Source: Anastatus disparis
Taxonomy: Eukaryota > Arthropoda > Insecta > Hymenoptera > Eupelmidae
DNA length: 64,000 nucleotides
Direction of reading: 5' to 3'
Assembly (NCBI GenBank): GCA_017163975.1
Contig: JAFFSR010000220.1
Coordinates: forward strand, 15,642,001 to 15,706,000
This document shows, one piece after another, positions 1-13,899 of this stretch; the stretch's first letter is position 1; every line of letters starts with the position of its first letter. The translations under genes were made by a program, and so were the position numbers. The notes beneath the pieces are model-generated. The model worked only from the letters and a program-made list of their open reading frames with translations, made no database searches and had not been told where the DNA came from.

Positions 1-3000
1 TTATACATCATTTATCAGCGCTCAATCGTGCGTGCAATGCTTTGGTTTGTGTATGTATGCGTAGTTTATGGGATCCGAATATACATAAGATGAAATTAAA
101 ATATCGATTTCAAAGAAAATTAGGTTTATCCTACCTGTTTACGTTTATCGAGCTAATGAAGGATGACCGATGAAATTTTGATAAGCGTTTAATTAGCATA
201 AGCAAGCACAGAGGAGTTAATTAAATAAACTTGGCGATTGTTTAATGCTTGCTGGAGTTGTGTTTAAGTTTCTATATTTAGTTCATTTGAATAAATAAAT
301 GAATTATTCATTGTTACTGTCTGCAAACTATTAAGATATGATTATTGTCTATCTATAGAATTACTTATTAGGACCTATAAATAGTGTCAGCTTTTTCATA
401 CATCAAAATAATTCGCCGTGATTTATAAACCTGAATTTTTAATATATTTGTTTTTGAAATTATTTGAATAAAAGTGTTTATTCTAACGATTGCCCAAAAA
501 TTAATGATAAAATTATGAATCGAATAGTTTAAAATAAATTTCAATAATGGAAAAATTTAATTGAATAAAAAATTTTTTTTATTAAAACATACTATGTATT
601 AGAATTTAAGATTTTATAGTCAATTATTGCATTTATTTTCTCTCATTATTCGTTTGGATAAAGAATTATTTAAATACTTATTAAAAATGTATTTTTTTAA
701 ATTCTTTGCTAACGTCTGTAAGTTGATATTTTATGTAGATTAATTAATGCTTCTCTAGCGTATTTGATTTTTAAATTTGTCAGTTCTTTTGTAGTATATT
801 TTAATACATGTAATAAAAAATTTGAAAACTGAAACTTTCTAGACAAAATCCATCTACAACTCTATGACTCAAACTTTGCATCCCTTTATTCAAACCCACC
901 TAAACATACTGTAGTCAAAAACACATCGCACAAGCAGCGTCAGCAAAAAAAAAAAAAAAAGAAACGAAAAATCACAGCAGCACATATGCGCGTTAACACA
1001 AAGTCAAAACTTTTAAACAGAAGTACCAGCAAGTCCATAAACGGCAATCGCAAGTATATTTTGCGCGCGACGAAAATAAAATCCCGTACGTATGTACATG
1101 CTTTTAAGACAACGCGCGTATATGAATGTGTTTATGTACTTTATTTCTTTTTTATCAGCATGCTTTTCTTTTCTCTTTTTACGTCCAATTTTAGCAGCAC
1201 TGAGGATTTTGCCTTTTAAGAAATGCGTGTCAAGGGAGCTTTTTTTTTTTAAATAAAATAAGAAAAGAAATAAAAAGGTTCATGTTTAACCAGCTGATAT
1301 ATGCCTCGCAGACATATTTTGTACGAGGAGAGTTTATATAGGGTATGGATTTAATACCTTTATTGACGATCTAGAATGACTGGAATGAAACGACAACCAA
1401 AGTGGAATGATTGACTTATCCGTTATTTTTAAAGTGACTTTATCGAGCACCTAAAATGCGAATTGCTCAGAAGAAAAAATTTCATTTTTGTTCTAAATTT
1501 GGTAGAATTTGTTAAATTATGGAGAATTTTTTTTATAAAAATGAAATACAAAAATAGTTTCTACTTTAAAATTCAATTTAAATGGGGTAGCGAATGCAAA
1601 AAAATTCTTAACATTTTTATTATATTTATTATCATCAAATGCCTTTGCAAAATTCATGATACTATCATACATTATGAATTTTTGATAAAATTCTTGGCAC
1701 GTACAAAAACATTATTTTCATGACATATTCAAAAGAATAATAATTTAATAAAAAATAATTTAAATAAATAATACAATTAAATCGTAATCCTCATCACAAC
1801 TTTTAAAATGGAAATTTCATTTTTAGCCATAATCAAATAAAAATAAAACCGAAGAATCACTCAATCAAGTTTAACAAATGAAATTAATGTTTTTGCGGGA
1901 CGTGGTTCATATCTCACATGTGTTGTCACTGAATACGCGCGTGTATAGAATATAACCGCATTAATATAGCAATGAAGAACGAAACGCATATACACTTTCA
2001 CGTTATAGTGTACGATATTACACTCCCTTTTACCGTTTGACTAATCTGGAAATCCACTTTGAGTCATTTCCTCTTTCCTTAGCGACGATACTGTTCGTTC
2101 GATATGATTTTAAACTTATGACTTTTATTTGTGATTTATTTAATTTTTAAATATTTAAGTATTGGAATAAGTTTATTATGATTTTAATATTTACATATTT
2201 TGATGGCTTAAAAAAATTTCAAATAAGAATTCTTGATTTTTCATTGTTATTTGGAATAAAAAACGTAAAAAGATACATTTTTTGTGTTAAAAAAATTAAT
2301 TTTATATTTAATTGATGTGTTCTTGTTTTACAATTCAATAATTATTTAAGTAAAAAATAAAAAAATTTTCTTGATCTCAAAATTTATTTATAATTGATCT
2401 TATTATGAATTCATATTAAAAATTGCTTTTTTACACATATAAAATTTAATACCCGAATTGAAATTTGCTAATATTCACTTTAAAACGCATAAATGTTGAG
2501 AGAAGTGTCATAAATAAAACAAAACATGCAACCACAATGATGTTTATACATAATTTTACATATTAAATGCTCACATCATTTAAATTAAATGAAATAATAT
2601 AATAACATAAAAAGTTTAATTACTTTAATCATATAAAATTTAACCCATAAAATCTCTATCTAAGCAAGAATATTTATAGATTAAATTTTGAGTTAACTTC
2701 TATAAAAAATAGATATCTCATCCTTACGAGTTTAACAAACTTTGCTTTCCAAGAAACTATGTTAGTTTAAAGTTTTGTTATGTTAAATCATCGATGACGT
2801 GAGGTGCTCGTTAACGCTCGACACGAGTCATTAGCTCCTTGTCATCCTTTATGCAAAGAAATTTCATCGGGATTCATAGATAATTTTAATGCAACTAAAG
2901 ATACCTAACTTTGATTTTAAATGAAAATTCATACGTATCTTGTTAGTCATGTGAATCATTATAATAAAAAATTTTTTATTTTTTTAATATAAAAAATCAG

Positions 3001-5179
3001 ATATTATTTTTCATTTCAATTGTGTAATTATAGTAAATCTATGCGATCAATGTTTACTTTCCCATTACCTTTCTTTTAATAAAGAGAAATAGTAAATTGC
3101 ACAAGCAACAAAAAGATTCTAATTAACATTCCTTTTTTCGAAATAATCCCATATTTGAAACTAAAATGGTTACCACATACACAAGATTTATAGTAAAATT
3201 TAACAAGACGTTCGATGCATTTTATTTTTCGTTCTTTCTTTTTTTCAAATTCTCCTTTATATGTATGAGTAAGACCCCTGGGGGAGAATGGATTTTCGGG
3301 CACGCGGTGAGTCATCTTATGTATTATAAGTGTCGCGAAATACCGAGGTCGACGCTCGATTTCTCTCCTTTGGATATTATACATGTTCTCCAAACTCCAA
3401 CTTATTACTATCATAACGTCTAATACTCGTGTTTGGAATTTTCTCAACCGTGAAAAGAAATTTCTGATGGGCTTTCGTTTTGTTATTGTTTTATTTTTAT
3501 GCGCTGGTGTTTTTATTGTTTTGTGGTTGGAAAATTTGATCGAAAAGAAATTTTTTGCATAAATTACAAAAACTTATTTTTAAATTTTAATTTGAATTTG
3601 TAATTTTTACTTGATGATGATCATAATAAACATAAGTGACAGCTGAATTTTATTTTATATAATGATCCACACATAATTATTATATTTAGTCATAAATTTA
3701 AATATCATCATACTATCGTATCTTATTTATTTATACTAATATTATATATCAACTACTACAAATGAGCATTTTAATGATTTTATTATAAAATACTCAATTG
3801 AAAATATATTTTTATAAGTGATTCGATGAAAAATATATTTATATATTAGAAAATTTCATAAATATAACAAAAAAATTTTCCATAGGTAGATAATTGAATA
3901 TAGAGTACTAGTAGAGTATATTTTTAATTATTGACCTATGTGATTAATCTTTTGTCACTTTTTCCCAAGTTAAATATTCCCGTGGACATACTGAATTTAA
4001 AGTAAATACGTCATGGACAAAAGTTATAAGTTCATTTTTTATGATGCACGCATCCACGTACGATAAGAACTCATAGAAATATTTAATCAAAAAATTATCC
4101 TATAAAATAAAAAAAAAGCTTATTTAAAATCTTATTCCCAAAAGAAGTCATAAAATTAATTTTATTTAATTTAACCTCGCCCTCACTTGTCCATTAAAAA
4201 CCTTGACCAACAATAAAAACAACAACAACACACGCAAAATTGGTAAAGCCGAGGTTGCAAGCCTCGACATTCGCGTTTAAAAGGAAAATAAAAAAAAAAG
4301 TTTACCTTAAAAAGGCAACGTTAAAGAGGCAAGTCGATGAGTAAGTTAAACGCGTTTTAAGTAGCGACCGAGATAAGCACGTTGGCTCGCCTTCAACGAG
4401 CTTGATATTATACGTTTGTGCATCCGCGTGTCTTACTTCCGGTCTCTCTATGATGCTTCGCGGTTATATATGTTCATACAGTACACTTTTTTTCCTATAG
4501 TATATGAAGTATTTTAAAAATAGCATTGCCTTTTTTATTTCAAGCTGATAACGAAAAGATATGAAAAAAAGTGAATGAAATTTTAAAATATTTATTTATT
4601 TAATATATATATGTATGAATATTATGAAATTTATATTTAAAATTAAAATTTCTTTAATTACGTCTTATTTATTATTAACGAATTTATCTTTATTAAATAA
4701 TGATACAATAAAGATAATAATAACAATCTCATCGATTCCCATTTCAATAATAAATGACCACTTTTTTTTACTCTTGTTTTATTTGAGTATGGAATTAAAT
4801 GCCACTATATTCTCGAAAAAGTAAATTGTTGAATGTGTCCTACTAGCACTAAAAGTGCTAACATTTTAACTAACAATTTCTTAAGTTTTAATTAAAACTT
4901 TTTGTGCTAACAGGGTGGGAATAAAATAATTTTTTTTTAAATGTTAAGTAAATATTTTATAATAATTAAATTTAATTAATTAAAATTAAATTATTTTAAA
5001 AAATTTTAAAGCATTGCTTTTCTTTATATTAGTTTTATTTTCAAAGTTGTCACGAAAAAATCATTTTGGATTGCACTTATAAAATTGCAAATATTTGGAT
5101 ATAGAAAAAAAATTGAGAATCAGTTATTAAAATTAAGAAACAATTACAAATTCTAGAGATCTTGTAAAACATTATCAAT
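1..5179. other. AT-rich gene-free stretch
   Basis: I see no convincing coding exon on either strand. Short open frames here have AT-driven composition, no recognisable domain and no paired splice sites. Slightly GC-richer patches (about 1.86-2.07 kb and 4.19-4.45 kb) could be regulatory but carry no motif I can name. A weak hairpin lies around 4845-4914 (TAGCAC...GTGCTA). Confidence 0.6.
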
Positions 5180-5389
5180 TATTTTTTTTTTTTTATTAAC
5201 GTCGCTGTATTTACGCTATATCATTTCGATGCTAATTAGCGACGGAGGTCGTCAATGTGTTTGTGAACAAAGCACATGTATCGTATACAGTAATGCTAGT
5301 ATCAATCGGTTGCTGAGAGCGGGATTCGAACTCGAGTCCTCGAGACTGTGAATCCATCGCTCTACCGAATGAGCCACTGACGACCTCTT
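5180..5389 (-). mobile_element. tRNA-derived SINE, near full length
   Basis: Read on the minus strand, this starts with GAGGTCGTCAGTGGCTCATT (RNA polymerase III A-box-like) and has a B box matching GTTCGAATCCC. The body follows, and the copy ends in the family's 3' terminus (GCGACGTTAAT) and an A-rich tail, seen as a T-run at about 5180-5195 on the plus strand. It is the best-preserved minus-strand member of a family with at least a dozen full or partial copies in this window. The anticodon-arm region of related copies reads TTCATAA, which suggests a tRNA-Met-like ancestor (inference). Confidence 0.85.
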
Positions 5390-8330
5390 ATTATTTTCTA
5401 GTAATAACGACATTTAAAGTAATTCTCCATTTAAATACATCTTGTTAAAGTAAAAAAGGGCAGTGCAATCTATTCGAACTGCACATTGTCCTCGTTTCTG
5501 CATTATATTTTCAAAGAAAAGATTTGTTTTTTGTACTTTCAAAATTAATAAAACTATTAGTTTCCAAATACATTTAATTTCTTTTAAAGACCTAAAACTA
5601 TAAGCTTTGATTTAAAATTTAACTTTAAACATTAAAATTCAATTAAAAAACTCCCAAATATTGAGACTACGATGTTAAAAAGAATCTCCCGTAGTATAAA
5701 GTTCGCTCTAAAAATCAATGATTCATCAATACATACATTTAGTTCTCCATGGCATTATGGATAACAAAAATTCATTGGAATTTCGCGGACGTTACCACGA
5801 ACGTACAACACATACAAGAATGATTCAGAGTGTATAGTGGAGAGCGACAATCGTCGTTTATCTCGCGCTTTTTCGATGATGAATCATATTCATTTTATAC
5901 ATGATGCATATATGAATCGATCTTCTCTATATACAAAGGGGGAGAGTAATATTAAGTGCAAAAAAAGTGATGTATACGGACTTGACACGATAAAAAAAAT
6001 TTTTTTTTTTGCTTGATGCTTTTTTTCTGTTTTTGAATAGAATTTGATTGTCAGTGTATGTCTGCTTAAAAAGGACTATTTTTAGATATTAGGAGACTTG
6101 AAATTGATTGTTGCGGTTTTTTAATGGATATTTAAAGTTCGGGCTATAAAATGTATGGCTTTAAATTTCAATGACATTGTTTACATCTTGTAATGGGTCT
6201 TAAAAATGACATATGTAATGGTAGATAAGTAATAAGTATATATTACTGATATATGTATCATCAGCGAATATTTTATTACTGAACTTTTGATTTTAATATT
6301 TGAAAGTAATAAATTTTTATACATGTTTTTATAGCTAAAAATTAAAGAATTATATAATTTAATTTTACAAATGGCTTTTTCAAAAAAAAAAATTTGCAGG
6401 ATCAACAAAATAAACTTTTAATATTGAATTTTAAAATAATTCAATTTTTTAAATTAAAAAATTTTTTTATAAATCTTTCTTGGTTTTGCTAACGGTTTTA
6501 ACTATGTTTTTCTATTGACTGAATATTTACGTTTTATATATGAAGACAAAATAAACACCTAATAAGGTCTAAATTAAGAAATTTAAATTACCGATCCAAA
6601 AATTATAAATTGCCGATATTTTCAGTAGTATATTAAAACTGACTTTTATTTTAAGTACTTAATAAAATAAGAACTTCTTTTTCAACGTCTACACAATTTT
6701 TCTATCATCTCTATCATATCATAGTACGTACAGACGTTTATGTTCATTTACAAAAAAGTGTACATACATATGTATTTTTAATTACAAGCTTTTGACTTTT
6801 TTCTTCTCGATAATATCGTCCTTGTCTGAGAAATTCGTTGAATAAAAAGCAACGATTGTTTTTATCACGGTTGAGCAATGATTAATTCATTGCATTAATA
6901 TTTCGAATTTATTTGGAAGCAAGACTCATTCGTATCAATAAAGCTTGCTCATTTTTAATATTTAAATATCAATAACTCATAAAACTTGTTTACAAGAATA
7001 AAAAGTTTCTTAACCTCAATGTAATCTTTTTTTATTTTGATAATCTAAATAAAATGTAATTATGAATTTGCGGTCAAGTGTAACATTGCAAATTTATTTT
7101 GCGAAAAAGTAATAAATTATGAAAACGAGTCATTCGTTAAAAATTTATGATTCATTTCTGTTATTACAACAAAGAAGAAAATTTGTATCATTAATCATAT
7201 AAAATGCAAATTGAAAACAATCAATAATTACTTACAAAGTTTGAAGAGCTTGCTGGTTTTTATAAATTGTTACTATAACGTATCAACTTATATCTTTTTT
7301 GAAGAAACTGACAGCAGTAACCGGTTACTAAAGAGAAAAAGTTTTTTTAATAACATTAATATTTCATTGGTATTTTTAAAAAACTTACCGTTTTAAATAT
7401 TAATTATTATACTATCAGTATATTAAGTACTATTCTTATAACTAAACTTATATGGAATAATGAAAAATCGGTTAAATTTTTCGGTGCATCTGAACTCTTA
7501 AGTTGTCAGACTATTGCCATCTTGCGAAAATGAGCATCGCCTCCGAGTGTACTTTTGGTAGATAAAGTAGAAAATTACCAAGCAGCGCCCTCGTTCGATA
7601 AATCGAACGAAAAATTCAAATTTTCAAAATTACAGATTACAGATTTTGGAAGTTGATAATGTACAGGCTCTGTTCGCTACCCTTTGTACAGGTTGATGGT
7701 AACATAAAAAATATTTACCGTTTAATTTTTATAGAAAATGTTGTAATAGTTATTTATAATTCTATTATTAGCATTATTTAATATATTTGAATATTTTTAA
7801 AACGATGTAAATTAAACACTCTTAATATCATTTTTTAATTGTAAATTCAGTTAGTATTTAATAATTGTATACATTTATTATCAATACAAATATGTAAATT
7901 AATCTTTAAATTTCATTAAACTTTAAAAATACAAACATTTGTAATGAACATTTTTGAAATCGAAATAATTGTTTTGTTTTATTGTAATTTTTATAATTTT
8001 CAAACTTTTGAAACTTTTTATAACTTTTTTTTTATTTTCAGCATTTTACTATATAAAATGGTTTTGACATTAGATATTTTTGTTAGAACCTGTATCTAAT
8101 CTAATCATTTAAATCCAGCGAGTATTTTTACAAAATAAATTAAGCAGATAAGATATTATGTAAAGGACTGTCACGATCGCCAATATTTTAAAATAATGTA
8201 AAAAAATAAAATATATTTTTGTTTTGCAACAATAATTTTAAAATTTTTTCTTGGTAATAATTTCAAAATCTAAAAATTCTTTTCTATATACCTAGAAATA
8301 TAATCTAAAAGCCTTTAGGGTGCTGAAAAT
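5390..8330. other. AT-rich gene-free stretch
   Basis: There are no supported exons. A GC-richer patch near 7490-7620 contains a short palindrome (CGTTCGATAAATCGAACG) but no coding signal. The rest is A/T tracts. Confidence 0.55.
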
Positions 8331-8334
8331 ATCA

Positions 8335-8895
8335 GAGAGTGCATATAAAAGGCCTTCTTGTGTGGAGCTAGCCTCATAGCTCTCGCACGAGAAAAGAAAG
8401 GAGATCTCCGCCTCTTTAAAGTTGAATAAAGATAGTAGCATCTAGCTAACCTACAATCAAACAAAGACAAGCATATAATATAAATCGTTGGGACGAGCAG
8501 GTATATGTGTGCAATATACGTATAGATGGGTATTGGTTATATGCGCGCACACAGATGCGCGGAAAAGCCTGTTTTATGTTTCGCTTTTTTGTATATTCGA
8601 GTTCGAGCACACGCCTTGCAGTAGCAGTAAGCAGACAGTGAAACCAAACCAAGTGGCTTATATAGGTTCTTTAATAAAAAAAAAAGAGAAAGAGATAAAG
8701 AAAAAAAAGAAAGATTACAAGAGCCTGCTGCTGCTAGCTGCTATGTTGTAATTTAAATTTTTCGTTTAAGAGAATAAAGATGATTGTCATTGGTTATCAA
8801 AGGTATTAAAGAAAAAGTAACGCAAAAATTAATAAAAAGTCATCGTGATAAACAAATAAGTCGACTTCAAATTTAATATTGGAGAAAAAAACAAT
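8335..8895 (+). promoter_or_regulatory. probable promoter and 5' leader of the FAM104-like gene
   Basis: The sequence turns from A/T tracts to a mixed, GC-richer composition just upstream of the ATG at 8896. A TATA-like CATATAAAAGG lies near 8341-8351, which would place transcription initiation around 8375 and give a leader of about 0.5 kb. Leader composition (GA-rich tracts, CTGCTGCTGCTAGCTGC near 8725) resembles insect 5' UTRs. The initiation site is inferred. Confidence 0.4.
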
Positions 8896-10387
8896 ATGAC
8901 TCAGGCTAACAGGTTAGTTCTTGTTTACATACGATTTTGTGTATCTTCTTAGGCATTTTTTATATCATCTGTATCTGTATATGGGGTATATATTACATAT
9001 ATAGGCTTTCGATTTTGGAAAGACGCATATGCACGGACAAAGAAAATATATTTTTTGTCAATTTTGAAAATATTATTGGAAGAACAGATTTCCACTAAAT
9101 AAATTTTATTGGGTCTATTTTTTAAAAATCATTAATTTTTTTGTTGTCATTTATTAATTTGTTTATAATATTCAGTAGTTTGTAGGTTAAACGATCTTTT
9201 GATGGATGACAGGTCTAGACAAGGTCCTTGCTTTTATTGTTGTGATATAACCAGTATTGAATTTTGTTATATCATTATTTTTTATATTTTTAATTATAAT
9301 CATTCAATTCTTAAATTTATAATATAGAATATATTTTTTTTATAAAAAAAAAGTTTTAAATAAAAAATTTGTTTATATTGCTTTGAAGCAAGTAGATATT
9401 CAATATATTATTTTTTAATCAGTTATGAATTGATTTATTTTATTGATAAAATAATAATTATTGAAAATTAACATTATTTTTAAATTTTGGTGAATTGCTA
9501 CTAATTTATATGTAATAATTATTAAATTTATGTTTTTTTTATGCTTAAAATACTGGAAATGAAAAGTTAGGTCAAAAATATATCATTCTAATTTTTATAA
9601 TTTAAAAAATAACATGATAAGATCAAAATACTATTTATAAGATTTATTGGTTTTTTAATACACTGTACATTATTGTGCTTATAAAATTCATTTTTGAAAT
9701 TTATATGTATGAAAAAGTATCTCTTTTAAAATCAGTTATCTTCTAAAAAGTTATTTGTATTATTTAAAATATGAATTATTATACCTCTTAGTAATTATTT
9801 GCTGACTTGCTAATTTTTAATATTTAGTTATTAATGGTTAGCAAGAATTTATTGATTGCATTAACATGATTGACATATTTTCTTATGTTTTAATTTTATA
9901 AAGTATACAGTAGTTAAATGCTATATCATAAAATTTTTAGTTTTGATTTGAAAAGTAATTTCAAACAGTGTATCAGAATATAATCTTTTGATTTTACAAT
10001 AATCATTTTGAATAAAGTTTTAATTACTTTTTTTATTTTACAGAAAACGTGGTCGGGATATGGAAGAGGAAAGTGGTGGTGAATTCATGCCTCTAAGTAA
10101 ACGAATAAACAACTTGCATCTCAATAATTTTCGCAGGCGTACAAGAAGGTGCAACTGAAAATTTGGAGGCACATTGGAGTAACCAAAATTTTGCACCATC
10201 CCCCAATCATTCGGAGCCATCTCAAGGTTCATCATCCTGTGATGGTTATAGCTCTAGCCAAAGCAGTTATACAATGGAATATAGACCAGATTTAAGCGCC
10301 AATGATAATCCATTTTATTATGAGAATAATAAACTTTTATATACTTTACATATGGAACGTTTGCAGAGAATAGAAAATCATTATTGA
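8896..10387 (+). CDS. FAM104/VCF-like small nuclear protein (two exons, frame anomaly in exon 2)
   Basis: Exon 1 is 8896-8912 (ATG ACT CAG GCT AAC AG), followed by the donor gttagt. The acceptor ttttacag precedes exon 2 at 10044, and the split codon AGA restores the frame into a basic start (RKRGRDMEEESGGEF, then MPLSKRINNLHLNN). The C-terminal part contains a Ser-rich stretch, YTMEYRPDLSANDNPFYY and NNKLLYTLHMERLQR, and ends at the TGA at 10385-10387. The N-terminal KR motif, the Ser-rich middle and the terminal helix with N..L...H...LQ match the FAM104 family, whose human members (VCF1/VCF2) bind the ATPase VCP/p97 through that helix and act in the nucleus. The two halves of exon 2 lie in different frames. 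Either one extra T sits in the run at 10128-10131 (giving about 118 residues), or a 40-nt intron at 10097-10136 (gtaaac...ttcgcag) is removed (106 residues). The family call rests on my reading of the motifs. Confidence 0.7.
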
Positions 10388-10548
10388 CAACAATAATTGT
10401 AAAAAGGGTACTATTTCATGACTGATATTATAGGTGTGCGTGTCTGTGCATTTCATTTGTGTGTTTGTTTGCGCATATGGAAAAACTTTGATACATTCTA
10501 TATTGAATTTATTAATTATGTGGTAATAACTTTAAAATTTAAATGTTT

Positions 10549-10554
10549 AATAAA
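10549..10554 (+). promoter_or_regulatory. candidate poly(A) signal of the FAM104-like gene
   Basis: AATAAA lies about 160 bases after the stop codon, a normal distance for a short insect 3' UTR. AATAAA is frequent by chance in DNA this AT-rich, so the assignment is tentative. Confidence 0.35.
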
Positions 10555-11674
10555 ATGGAAATGAAAAAGTAGTTGTAAAAATATATTTAAATAGTTATTA
10601 TATTTTTTTGATCAGTTGTTTAAAGAAAAAGAGATGAGAAACTTATACAATGAAAAGGACGATATATTGCTTAAAAACTTTTGAGTGCGGTCATTGTTGA
10701 GTATTTAACGTTACTTTAGTCGTCACGATGTGACTTAAAATAAAGTACAAGCTCATTTTTTGAGCCAGTGATGAATCGCTTTTTATCGATGAGTGCAGAA
10801 AGTTCGAGCGTATTTCTTAATGTGTTTTGGAAAATTATGCACAAATCATTCCTGATACTTGTTTAAAAAAGCAATATAAAATTTGTAATTACATAGAAAA
10901 AAGTTATGAACATTAATGCTGATTCACATAAAAAACTTATTATTTTGTATATTTTTTGTGCGTTTATTTAAAATGTCACTAGATTTTGAATTTGTTAAAT
11001 AGAATTTTCTAATTGCAAAGTGGACAAAAAATATGAACAATTAATCAAGTACTATATATTTTAATTTTTTTTTATTGTTAATATTATTTAATTGTGAAGA
11101 CATTACGGAAATAGATCAAATACATCACAAAGTTGGAATATATATAATATCGATTTGCATAATATTTCTTATGAAAATAAGTAGTTAAATACAGTGCATG
11201 TTAAAGTGTTCTAAAAATATTTAATATGGAAATACATCAATTAAGCACCAAATTTGAGGGGTATTTAACAGAATCTTATGAATCGAGCTTCAGTAAAAAG
11301 GAATGTTTGATCTAGAAATGAAATTTGTAACTGCGTATGATGTTTTCTAGTAATTAAATAAATAAATGTATTTTGTCTACTAAAATTGAATAATTTAGAT
11401 TTTAAAAATTATAATAAGTAATTATGAATCACGTATCAATAAATTTCTTTTAAAAATGTAAATTCAGTTGAAAAATTTATTTTAAAAATAAAAATTCATA
11501 AAAATTGTAAAATTTATTTTCAATTACCTAAAAATAATAATTTTAAATTGAAATTAAAAACCTAAAAAATAATTTTCAACAACTTAAAAATAAAAAATAA
11601 ATAAATTTAAAAATATGTAAATTTTGAAGACTTCAAAAAATATTTACTTGGTTTTCCTAAATTTACTATTATTT
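10555..11674. other. AT-rich intergenic DNA
   Basis: No coding exon seen. The patch at 10690-10830 is less AT-rich and holds short hairpins (for example AGTC..CACGATGTG..ACT), without a recognisable RNA gene. Confidence 0.5.
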
Positions 11675-11829
11675 AATTTTATTTAATGTCACTGTATTTA
11701 TGATATCGTTACGAAGCACATGTAATGTACAGTGGTGCTTGTATCAATCAGCCACCGAGAGCGGGATTCGAACTCGAAACTTCGAGATTACGAATCCATC
11801 GCTAAACCGAGTGAGCCACTGAGACCTCT
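11675..11829 (-). mobile_element. SINE copy with internal deletion
   Basis: This is the same family as 5180-5389. The 3' terminus (TTTAATGTCACTGTATTTA on the plus strand), the B-box region (GGGATTCGAACTCGA) and the head (GAGCCACTGAGACCTC) are all present. About 40 bases of the body, the part reading ATTAGCGACGGAGGTCGTCA in full copies, are missing. Confidence 0.8.
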
Positions 11830-12177
11830 TTCCATGAAACACTTTCGATTATAACACTTATGGTGAAAGTCATCAAAATTAAAATTTTGAAAATGTTATA
11901 ATTATTATAGTTTATAAATTTAAATATTTTTTAATATAAAAATATATGATGTTTATGTTATTGTTTATAAAATATGTATATATTATGAGATATTTATGGT
12001 AGTATCTATAAAATATATATAATAAAATTAATTAAAATTTATTTAATTATAACTTTAGCTAAAAAGTAAGACACCTAAAAAAATATTCGAAAAAGTTTCA
12101 TAAAAATTCAAAATTGGCGCTTCGATCTCTCGATTACAACAATCGATGAAGAATCGACTAATAAAGCAAACGATTTC

Positions 12178-12476
12178 TCGAGCATAGCAAAATGGCGGGA
12201 TCGTTTACTGGGTGAAAACCGAACGAGAGATAGAATGCGCGCGCGCGCATCAAAGCACAGTCTTGTTGAGCCATTCGTGTTGGTCGGTTCAGTTTTATAT
12301 GGCGTTGGAGAGGTGGTAAAAAAAAATAGTAGTGGCAGCTGCTTGTATACACCGTAGTAGGGGGATTATTATACAGAAGTGCGAGCAGCCGCAATATATA
12401 CTCCAAGAAACGACAAAGATAGAGAGACTTTGAAGCAATACCAAAACGTTAACGTTGAATATAAAACGGTGGTGAG
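12178..12476 (+). promoter_or_regulatory. candidate promoter and noncoding first exon
   Basis: A sharp GC-richer island contains GCGCGCGCGC (12236-12250) and an arthropod initiator match TCAGTT at 12289-12294. It ends at a strong splice-donor sequence, GAG|GTACGTAT, at 12476/12477. No long ORF fits. It could be a noncoding leader exon of the zinc-finger gene, which needs an upstream exon because its first coding exon is preceded by an acceptor at 34527. The join over 22 kb is inference. Confidence 0.3.
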
Positions 12477-12855
12477 GTACGTATATAACATACATTGCAT
12501 CGTGAGAAGTTGAAGGGAAAACTTATCTCTGTTTCTTTCTATCTCTCTCGCTCTCTTTTTACACGGTATAACTTTTTTTTCGGGGTCGACAAACCCTGGC
12601 ACTCTTTTTCAAAAGTACTCAACTATTTAAAATTCGAAAGAAAAGGAACGAGATTTGGGGAAAAAAGAGAGGGAAACAAACAGGTCTTTTCGATTAAATT
12701 TTTACGGTTGCATTTTATATATTACACGCGTATTGTTGCGGACGTGTCAAAAATTATTATCAACAGATAACACCTTGCAATATGAATTCATTTTTTTTTT
12801 CACTAGAAAATGAAAATTATTTTTTGTTTCAAGGAAAGCATAAATTTTATTGAGA

Positions 12856-12867
12856 AGCGCATGCGCT
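12856..12867. promoter_or_regulatory. palindromic NRF-1/Ewg-type site
   Basis: AGCGCATGCGCT is a perfect palindrome containing the GCGCATGCGC consensus of NRF-1 (Erect wing in flies). A related GCATGCGCA lies at about 23073-23081. Both sit in GC-richer islands that look promoter-like. Confidence 0.4.
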
Positions 12868-13899
12868 AGTTGTTGAATGTATGTATATTATATTTTGAAT
12901 GTGTATTATTATAGAGAGAACATTTGTGTGTATCAATTCTCTCTTTACGACGTATGTACGTCAAAATATATATTTGTTCGATTTGTAGACACAAAGTTGA
13001 ATCAATAATTTAATGTACTTGGTTAATCGCTTGTTTCGTTTGAGCGTCCCTTGTTAATATTTTATGATTTTAATTTAATTAATTTGTTTTCAAATTTTTA
13101 AGTTTTATTTTTGAGCTATTATATTTATTTAATAATTTATTTATTGTCTCATTAAAACATTGCTTAATTACTTTAAGTAAAATAATTTCTAATGAAGGTA
13201 ATTGAGTCATAGTAGATTTTTGCTTTTTGAGTAAATGAAACATTAAGAAAGGAAAAGAATTTCACTTTTTTTAATATCACACTAGTTAAAATTTAAAAAA
13301 ATTTGTTTTAGAAGCCTAATTTTATTAAATAGTTATGAAAGCTTGTTTCTTCAAACTTTTTACTAATTTTTATGTTATTTTAAATTAAAAATTAATTTTC
13401 AAAACATATACTTTAAACAGATGGTATTCACAGAAAACACAATATGTTTTTGAAATTTTAATAGTTTTGAATAATTTAAAACTTACTTAATATCTATTAA
13501 TAATTATGGCTTAATGATACTTGTTTTGTATAGTTATTTCATAACTATTATAGTTGAAACAAAAATTTTTCTCGTTAAAATTTTCTTAGCTTCAATATTT
13601 TATTTAATATTTGCATAAGTATTTCTAAATTTTCTATGCAATTAAACAATTTAATTAATTAGCATACAGGCTCATCAAAATTTTCATTAATCTAATTTTA
13701 ATATTGAAAATGAAAAAATAAAATATTACTCATCAGAAAAATCTTTACTACATCTATTTCCTAAAAAATTGAAGACTCATCGATCAAATTTCCTTTTCTT
13801 TTGATTTTATTTCTCTAAAAATCGAACAAATGCACCTGACATGCCAAAAAATCCCATCTTTATCATAGAAAAAAAGGAGCTTGAAAAAAGGAAAAAGGC

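Noticed and set aside
986..1723. Two plus-strand open frames of 77 and 86 codons
   Set aside because: Composition follows the A/T background (K, N, F, I rich), no domain, no splice or promoter context.
3076..3447. 123-codon minus-strand frame overlapped by an 85-codon plus-strand frame
   Set aside because: Mutual shadows in a slightly GC-richer patch; no recognisable protein features on either strand.
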